Below are positions 59,601 to 64,000 of a stretch of 64,000 nucleotides of DNA, one piece after another (position 1 is the stretch's first letter; each line of letters opens with the position of its first letter). The notes under the pieces are model-generated. The model had not been told where the DNA came from. It saw only the letters and a program-made list of their open reading frames with translations, and made no database searches. Position numbers and translations under genes: made by a program. The stretch is from Branchiostoma floridae (taxonomy: Eukaryota; Chordata; Leptocardii; Amphioxiformes; Branchiostomatidae): NCBI RefSeq assembly GCF_000003815.2, contig NC_049989.1:13251078-13315077 (forward strand), read 5' to 3'.

Positions 59601-62600
59601 TTTACGGTCGGACGATTTAATGACACAATAAAAAATCCATGGCAAGCTCTCGTGAAACTGTATCGAACAAAAGAGAATCTAAAAAAAAAAGTGAACTCAA
59701 AGCTGCTATTAGAACGACTAGATTTCTGGAAAATTTCGCATTCACGGAAAGAAAGTTAGTACTTGAATGAAGCAAGAAAGGCGCACATCTATGTAACAAA
59801 ATAAAAAAAACCTCAAATTTGCCCAGTTTACCGTCCGACGACTTTGACGGCTTTGTATGTGTAAGGCCATGTTGATTTGATTATATGGATGACATCCTCT
59901 GGGAATCCCAAAACTGATGCGAACGTGCGAATAAAGAAAATGGCCAAAATATTTTATTTTTTGAAATTGTACCGACGAAAATTGATGCACGCGCGGATGT
60001 CATCCATATGATACAATAAACGTGGCCTTACAAGCATCAAACATTTTATTTTTTACTGACGAAAATTGATGCACACGTGGATGTCATCCATATAATACAA
60101 TCAACGTGGCCTAAACATTAACAGAACCTTTCCGAGACTAATCAAAGTGTCATCACACAGGAGCTCCAACAGACCATTCACCTGGACTCTTTATTCGTGA
60201 AAGACCTTATGACAGTCTCATCCAAGATCGAGTGTGAGGAACTAGAGGTCAGTGCCAATGTTTGATTTGACGTTTGCTCTTCATATCCATATTTCTCTTG
60301 TTGCCTGATTTTAGTCCGTCTATCTGTAATATAAGCCTTCAATGTCATTTTTTTACGTCATTTGACGAAGTTTTCGACGTAAATTGATTGCAGTGAAAGA
60401 AAAGAATCCGTAAAGGTGACGTTGTTAAATTTTCGAAGATTTCACCTCAACAGAATTTTTGAAAAAAAAGTGCTCCAAAAAAGGCGTTTGCGTAAGACAG
60501 GATGAAACACAAGTTAAACGTTTTACAGCTGAACGTCTTGCGACTCAAAGTAGGTCTAGTGTTCCACTGACTGACTGTATGTGAGCATTCACAAGGGCCT
60601 TTTTCACACTAATCAAATTATCGTCCCGTGTTCACAGAGGATGACAAAAATCATGGATGCACTGGAGTCGGAACTCAACAATTGCAAGCTGGTAGATGCA
60701 CAGGTAGGTTGACATTGACAGAGCAAATTTGACATATGTGTGCAATGGGGAAAACGGTAGAGGTTCCAATGCATATAGATTGTCACAAATTTTCTCACCG
60801 ATATTCAACTGATAACTATGAACAAGGTGGTTAAAGCATAACTGACTTTAACGCCCTTAATTTGAATAAAACTCTGACTATGGGCAAGTTAGCTAGGAGG
60901 TTACAGTCTGACCACAATCTGCTTGGTAGGGGTAACATGTAGAGCAAAAACGTCGTGACAAATGTCTTGAAATGATTAAGACACCAAGTCCAACGTCTTG
61001 GTCTCTGCAACCCCTTCTTAAATACCAAATGTCATGAAATTCCATCCACAGCTGCTCAAGTTATATGTGGTGACCTACATATTGTAGTAGTAGACTGGTT
61101 TATTGTTTGATTGAAAACAATCGTAACAAAGTAAAAACAGCCTTGCAGCCTGAGGGGCTGAATTGTGCTGCTTGCTTGACAATCTTTTTGTACGTTGTTA
61201 CACAGGCAAGATTACTAGTATACGATTGACAAATACAAAGTACACAACAAATACAATTCAAGATAAATGCTTAGTTCATCGCAGTTGAAGACAGATTAAA
61301 ATAACAATTTAAAATACATGCTTGGTTCATCGCAGCTGAAGACAAATTAAAACTACACACGCTATTTACAACAATTGATTGCACTGTGTGATCATAGCAA
61401 ATGACTCTGACATAGAATGGAACAAGTCGTGAATAGCACTGTGGTCCAAAACTACAGAGCGTTTAGTAGGTTTAGAATAGTTGGGACTGGACTAGATAGA
61501 TACCGCTTTGTCCCGGTTGGCAGTTTGTATTGGCGAGTATGCCTGAGTTGCATGTGGTGAGACGGGTTTCGAGCTGGGGGTAGCCAGGGGGCGTGTCTTC
61601 CAGCTTTGGTAACTGCAAGGGCAAAGTCCTGGCACAAGGTCAGTCTGCGTTGTGACAGACTTTGGAGGTCGAGTGTTAACAGGGCATCAGAATATGAGAG
61701 ATATTGTCTGCCCAGCATCACTCTACATGCCCGCTTCTGGGTCACAACACTACTTTTCTACCCAAAATATAACCTTCTTGGCGAAGGTAATAAGGGCTTT
61801 TTTACGCACGCCTTAGATAGATTTACCAAACATACGGAGAATCGTAGAAGAAAATTGCACGTCACTTCGATCGGCTTTATGTTTTTCTTTCCTCTTGCAA
61901 ATGTCCGTGACATGCAGGTGATCATCGACGACGAGCAGCGCATGCGTGAGGAGATGCGCGAGTCGATGACGTCACAGGAGAGAAGCTGCAACATGCTGCA
62001 GCAGGAGCTGAACGAGGCCAGGATGGCACTGGAGCTGGCCGAACGGGACAGAAAGGTTCAAGTTTAAATCATTCGTCAACACTGCCGTTTTTCTGAATGT
62101 GTCTCCTGAGTTAGTTGAGTATTGTATAGGCCAGGATGGCGCTGGAGCTGGCCGAACGGAGTAGAAAAGTTTAGATCAGAACAGAAAAAGGTACTTCAAT
62201 CAAATACGCCTGCGTAAGACGTCAGGGATGAAACCGGAGTTAGGCTAAAGTCACATTTCCAAACCGGGGCCCAGCTGGGCGGTTTGTGGAAACAAAAAAT
62301 AGAAATGCATACGTAACAATATACACATATTATGCCCAGGATTATTCCCTTTATGTATTGTGTAATGTGGTGTCTATGATATCAAACTTTACGTTCCTGA
62401 AATCTTCGCGGCCGGGCCCCGGTTTTGAAATGTGACGTATGCTTTAAATATTTTCAGTTGAGTGTCTTTGACTCGAAGCAGGTCCAGTGTTCCACTTACT
62501 ATGTGAGCATTTGCAGGATCTTTCCGCACTAATCACGGAATCGTTCCGTGTTCACAGAGGATGAGAAACGTAACGGAGGCACTCGAGTCTGAATGCGACG

Positions 62601-64000
62601 AGGTCAAGTGCAAGCTGGATCAGTCTGAGGTAGGTTGACATTGACAGAGCAAATATGACATGTGCCGTCGGCATGACCAAGCAATATGGATAACAGTAGA
62701 CGTTCCAATCCATGTAGATCGCCATACATCTTCCCACCGATATTCAACTGCTAATTATGAACAAGGAGGTTTAATATAACCTCCTTGTTTTAAATAAAAC
62801 CCTGTTTTAAATAAAACTCTGGACGGCCATGGGCAAGTTATGAGGTTATAGTCTGACTATGATATGGGTAACATGTAGGGCAAAAACGTCGTGAAAAATG
62901 TTTTGAAATAATTATGACTCCAAGCTTAAAGTCTAACGTTTTGTCTTAGGCTCTTTTCGTCTTAGTAGACGGTCTGTAGCATTAAGACCTCTCGCGGCTT
63001 CAGTCAGTCACTCTTATACTCTGTGGGCTTCTGACTGCCCCATGTGGCCAATGCTGGTATGGTAGGCTGTCCTACAGAATACACAGCAGTCTACATAATA
63101 TTATACCTTTTGTTTCGTAAAATTATGTCTAAATGGTAACGGAAAAATGCAGTTTAAAAAATCACGTTGAGGCACTAGTACAAGTCAAGTCAAAAAGTTT
63201 ATTGCGCAACGATTGTACCAGGTATAATGTATGTTAGCTTCTGCCCAACGTAGGTACAACAAAGGAGCACTGGCACGGGAAGAAACCTGTCAAAATTAAC
63301 GAATTTAGAATATTCAAAAAAGAATATCATTCACATTTTCTGTGGTCAATCATGCATTTGTTTCCCCACATATGGCTCAGACAAAGCTGCAGATTATGAA
63401 GGAAGACGGGGAGAGGCTCCTGTCTGAGGTAAGGCATGCTTCCGTTTTCCTCCTTGTAGATGCCCAACTCGTCCTGGTAGACGCTGTACCCCTTATCACT
63501 AGACTCCTGTAACTACTGTCTCTATTAATATCTTAAAAGCTGTCCAAGTTTATTATCACTCCCTTACCACCAAGATTCAACCCCTGAACGACATATGCAC
63601 ATACCCACTGCAAATGCCCTAACTGCACAATTGTGTTAAATATTCCATTCAGATATTTCATTTCAGTATCATTTCTATGGTGTATTATCGAATTGCCCTT
63701 TCTGTGATCGATGATATTTGTTGTTATAATCATTGTTGTTAATATCATCATTGTTACCATTATCATTCTTATCGTTGTTATTGTTTGTTAGCAACGACAT
63801 ATTAATTTTCTTAAAGTAGTAGATGCTTGTATCAATAGTGTATTTCAATGTTTAACCGGTTGTAAATGTTGTAAAGTAGCAAACAAAATCTAGACGTCGT
63901 GACCAAAACACGAACGGTGTAAACTGTTAACGTGTCGTACAATCTTTTAGTTAGTCAGACGTCTTTTTCATAATTGCTTTTCCGGCAGCTCAACTCCATG
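41694..64000 (+). CDS. Gene B: tandem paralogue of gene A, 5' part (continues past the window)
   Basis: Exons inferred by splice sites and alignment to gene A: 41694-41763, 53605-53693, 54407-54454, 54717-54770, 55325-55387, 56383-56454, 57086-57133, 57576-57689, 57972-58121, 59118-59267, 60161-60247, 60638-60703, 61918-62055, 62558-62629, 63381-63428, and 63989 to the edge. All are phase 0 after exon 2. The protein is a charged coiled coil (EMIIRKNAEIKEVKKEM, ERSCNMLQQELNEARMALEL). Compared with gene A: the exons from 54717 to 59267 are about 75-95% identical in protein, exon 1 and the exons from 60161 on are far more diverged, the exon at 60638 is duplicated at 62558, and the GC-rich exon at 61918 has no match in gene A. 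Intron 1 is 11.8 kb against 1.6 kb in gene A and holds a LINE. A 284-base gap could hide an exon. The function is unknown. Confidence 0.68.
42788..46141 (+). mobile_element. 5'-truncated non-LTR retrotransposon (LINE) in gene B intron 1
   Basis: 3.35 kb ending in AATAAA and four copies of TCATTG. The empty site is preserved in gene A intron 1 near 22520, where GATGTATATATATAGTGGTG reads straight through. In gene B the left flank GATGTATATA and right flank ATAATAGTGGTG are split by the element. Truncation falls inside the endonuclease domain, as is usual for target-primed reverse transcription. Confidence 0.93.
42811..46023 (+). CDS. LINE ORF2-type protein: endonuclease (truncated) and reverse transcriptase
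   Basis: An open frame of about 1,070 residues with no break. The first in-frame ATG is at 42811, but the frame already opens in host DNA (GTG at 42766), so the true N terminus is lost. An APE-type endonuclease remnant shows ILGGDFNSRLG and FSDHCMISL. Reverse-transcriptase motifs follow in order: NNYRGISISSCLGKL, NQTGFRKNYRT, FACFVDLSKAFDSIWH, VRQGCVLSPSLFNLYV, FYADDLVLLS (catalytic Asp pair), KWKLSVNLNKTKI, YLGVVF. The C terminus has a zinc-knuckle-like CIFC...H...C pattern (HFVLECSLY). The product would nick DNA and copy LINE RNA into the target. The missing endonuclease N terminus should make it inactive. An uninterrupted frame suggests recent insertion. I cannot name the clade with confidence. 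Confidence 0.93.
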   Translation: MAKELLGLSRDVFICSAYVSPIHSSIHKRAEESIFDILEQDVARFTSRGYVILGGDFNSRLGSLKDFPDEVPIDSEFEPQQILQNLDIPRNFSDKNSPNTFGKDLTDLCCQSDLRILNGRVLGDLSGRFTCYQPNGCSTVDYAVASSNLFHNINIFKVHSLTEFSDHCMISLNLNSLIHEPLNETRKTKTNTRPFPDRFVWGLDSREKFTNALRSHAISQKLENFILSTHQTPKADVEKEVCEFHEILKIAGNMSLQVKHSKKRKTLRTNKKWFNKNCYEARQELRNIQYLLQRNPKNPFIRGSYFRKKKEYNKLIRKRKKDYETDCLMQLQNLQESNPTAFWNLLKQLKNTNSNPQEEIPPDSWVNHFKTLHEKRRIEKQNFDTVFEKKIIDKLKILDECNTKQGPMDYPITESEISCSIMALKNKKASGEDMLINEMLKAGHYILLRPLVKLFNRIFSSGIFPQTWSNSYIVPIYKSGRKDDTNNYRGISISSCLGKLFTSILNRRISSFLEENEIFKPNQTGFRKNYRTSDNIFVLKTLISKYTQSRKQLFACFVDLSKAFDSIWHEGLLFKILSNGISGRFFDIIKSLYSQSVASVKTNIGLSEKFPVKIGVRQGCVLSPSLFNLYVSDLVGELNAGDFDAPLLNKSSVSSLFYADDLVLLSTSQDGLQHAINTLGRYCNKWKLSVNLNKTKIIVFNKKGHMFSNVKFHLLNKDIEIVSSYSYLGVVFTAGCNFTTAMKALQKKASRALFSIKTTLGDCNPSVSVYCKLFDACVVPILTYGAEVWGKSGLNDKSPIEQLHLKFCKSILGVRKNASNLATRAELGRYPLWIEVYTRLYSYYKRLVNEIPTNSLQYEAFLVQRDLYKRKIPCWLSNVSKILEESGFAYLLLNSNHNTSFAQSEVKQRLKDTFLQNFHSDLNSSGMKETQGNKLRTYRKFKQLYEREKYLDITNFSYRRAMTKLRISDHPLEIEAGRYNRTPPNDRLCIFCDKNHMYVENEIHFVLECSLYNDLRNTFINATHVNQKFAHMTKEDMFKYLMSSSDHDILENLCKFIYKCFRKREDAYKL
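46142..53604. other. Rest of gene B intron 1; 46.65-53.33 kb is absent from gene A
   Basis: 46142-46650 aligns with gene A intron 1 (22530-23030) and 53330-53604 resumes that alignment. The roughly 6.7 kb between is unique to this copy. It includes a sequence shared with 30045-30080 (GGCGACGCCTCAGGGGC), a LINE 3' end at 52560-52800 and possible minus-strand exons (see findings). No gene is firmly supported. Confidence 0.55.
52560..52800 (-). mobile_element. LINE 3' end fragment with (CAAA)n tail
   Basis: On the minus strand a short open frame ends in ERPAGRFELS, followed by GAATAAATAAAGG and a (CAAA)n tail (TTTG repeats at 52569-52591). The layout of a coding end, polyadenylation-like signal and simple repeat is typical of LINE 3' termini. 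Confidence 0.55.
55696..55979. other. Assembly gap (N)
   Basis: 284 unknown bases in a gene B intron, opposite about 25390-25610 of gene A. Frames crossing it are meaningless. Confidence 1.
56520..56770 (-). mobile_element. SINE fragment in a gene B intron, orthologous to the gene A copy
   Basis: The same body and position, just after the exon ending at 56454, as in gene A. It differs by a shorter (TA)n and a missing repeat of GGGACAT. It is shared by descent rather than by independent insertion. Confidence 0.6.
57430..57464. repeat. Perfect hairpin insertion in a gene B intron
   Basis: Two 17-base arms, CAAGGAGGTTAAAACAC and its complement, are separated by one base. The matching gene A intron near 27080 reads GATTGTTACTATG without it. 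A related hairpin lies at 62760-62789. Confidence 0.85.
58160..58595. mobile_element. hAT-type MITE in a gene B intron
   Basis: 436 bp, ends TAGGGCTGGGTATCGGTAC and GTACCGGTACCCAGCCCTA, with a perfect 8-bp duplication TCCCTCAT (58152-58159 and 58596-58603). The matching intron of gene A near 27750 and the next gene B intron near 59297 read straight through this site. The insertion therefore came after the duplications. Confidence 0.95.
58770..58890 (+). mobile_element. Short retroelement 3' end in a gene B intron
   Basis: A block of about 120 bases ending GAATAAAGTTCTAAGTTCC. It interrupts the sequence CTTAACACGTTTCAGTTATC that is continuous in gene A near 27915, so it is a recent insertion of a LINE-like 3' end. 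Confidence 0.6.
61090..61752 (-). mobile_element. 5'-truncated LINE 3' end (CR1/L2-like)
   Basis: A minus-strand frame (61452-61745) encodes QKRACRVMLGRQYLSYSDAL, LDLQSLSQRRLTLCQDFA and TKRYLSSPVPTILNLLN. These match the extreme C terminus of CR1/L2-type reverse-transcriptase proteins (usually VQKRALRIILG followed by SYxxAL and LRRxxLC). A 3' untranslated part runs to about 61090. It sits in the gene B intron just before exon 61918. Confidence 0.75.
62134..62176 (+). pseudogene. Partial copy of the gene B exon at 61918
   Basis: The sequence GGCCAGGATGGCGCTGGAGC and on to the AGAAAAG repeats the 3' end of exon 61918-62055 about 100 bases downstream. It has substitutions and no splice donor, so it looks like a small tandem duplication scar. 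Confidence 0.7.
62760..62789. repeat. Related short hairpin
   Basis: Arms AACAAGGAGGTT and complement around six bases. A degenerate copy (GAACAAGGTGGTTAAAG) lies at the matching place after exon 60638-60703. Confidence 0.75.
63178..63260 (-). mobile_element. LINE-like 3' tail fragment
   Basis: AAGTCAAGTCAAAAAGTTTA followed by TTGCGCAACGA resembles the complement of LINE 3' ends with TTGACTTG repeats. Very short, so assignment is tentative. Confidence 0.35.

Overview
This is eukaryotic, almost certainly animal, DNA: spliced genes with GT-AG introns, CCAAT, ETS and YY1 promoter motifs, tRNA-derived SINEs, several LINE families and short inverted-repeat DNA transposons. The gene set (SIRT4, NIF3L1, a BTB-Kelch protein, an LRR-Ig receptor), moderate introns and heavy load of short repeats fit an invertebrate deuterostome, most likely an amphioxus (Branchiostoma). 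The species is an inference. A run of N (55696-55979) shows the window is a draft scaffold.

Layout. 1-10 kb: NIF3L1 (minus strand; four exons found, the C-terminal exons not found) stands head to head with SIRT4 (plus strand, two exons) across a compact shared promoter. SIRT4 is followed by degenerate copies of its own last codons. 11.7-13.8 kb: an intact BTB-BACK-Kelch gene on the minus strand. 16.5-19.9 kb: an LRR-Ig transmembrane receptor with paired tail tyrosines. 21.6-35.7 kb: a coiled-coil gene of at least 21 exons (gene A), including a 1.25 kb exon made of about 20 copies of a 19-residue repeat. 36.3-36.6 kb: a decayed fragment of the LRR-Ig receptor. 41.7 kb to the window end: gene B, a tandem paralogue of gene A that runs off the edge. 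Gene B's first intron carries a nearly complete LINE and further unique DNA.

The order receptor, gene A, receptor fragment, gene B implies tandem duplication of a receptor-plus-coiled-coil block. The most interesting signal lies in the A/B comparison. In exon 1 and exons 12-14, coding sequence is only about 50-60% identical between the copies, while the introns touching those exons are about 87-92% identical by hand count. Exons changing faster than introns is the pattern of strong diversifying selection or of exon replacement. Gene A also shows duplicated exon cassettes, a homogeneous repeat exon and a GC-AG intron. Neither gene resembles a family I can name.

Mobile elements are informative here because the A/B duplication provides empty sites. 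A hAT-type MITE family shows three perfect 8-bp target duplications, one copy nested in a relative. A 1 kb element with long terminal inverted repeats and a 9-bp duplication has captured a reverse-transcriptase fragment.
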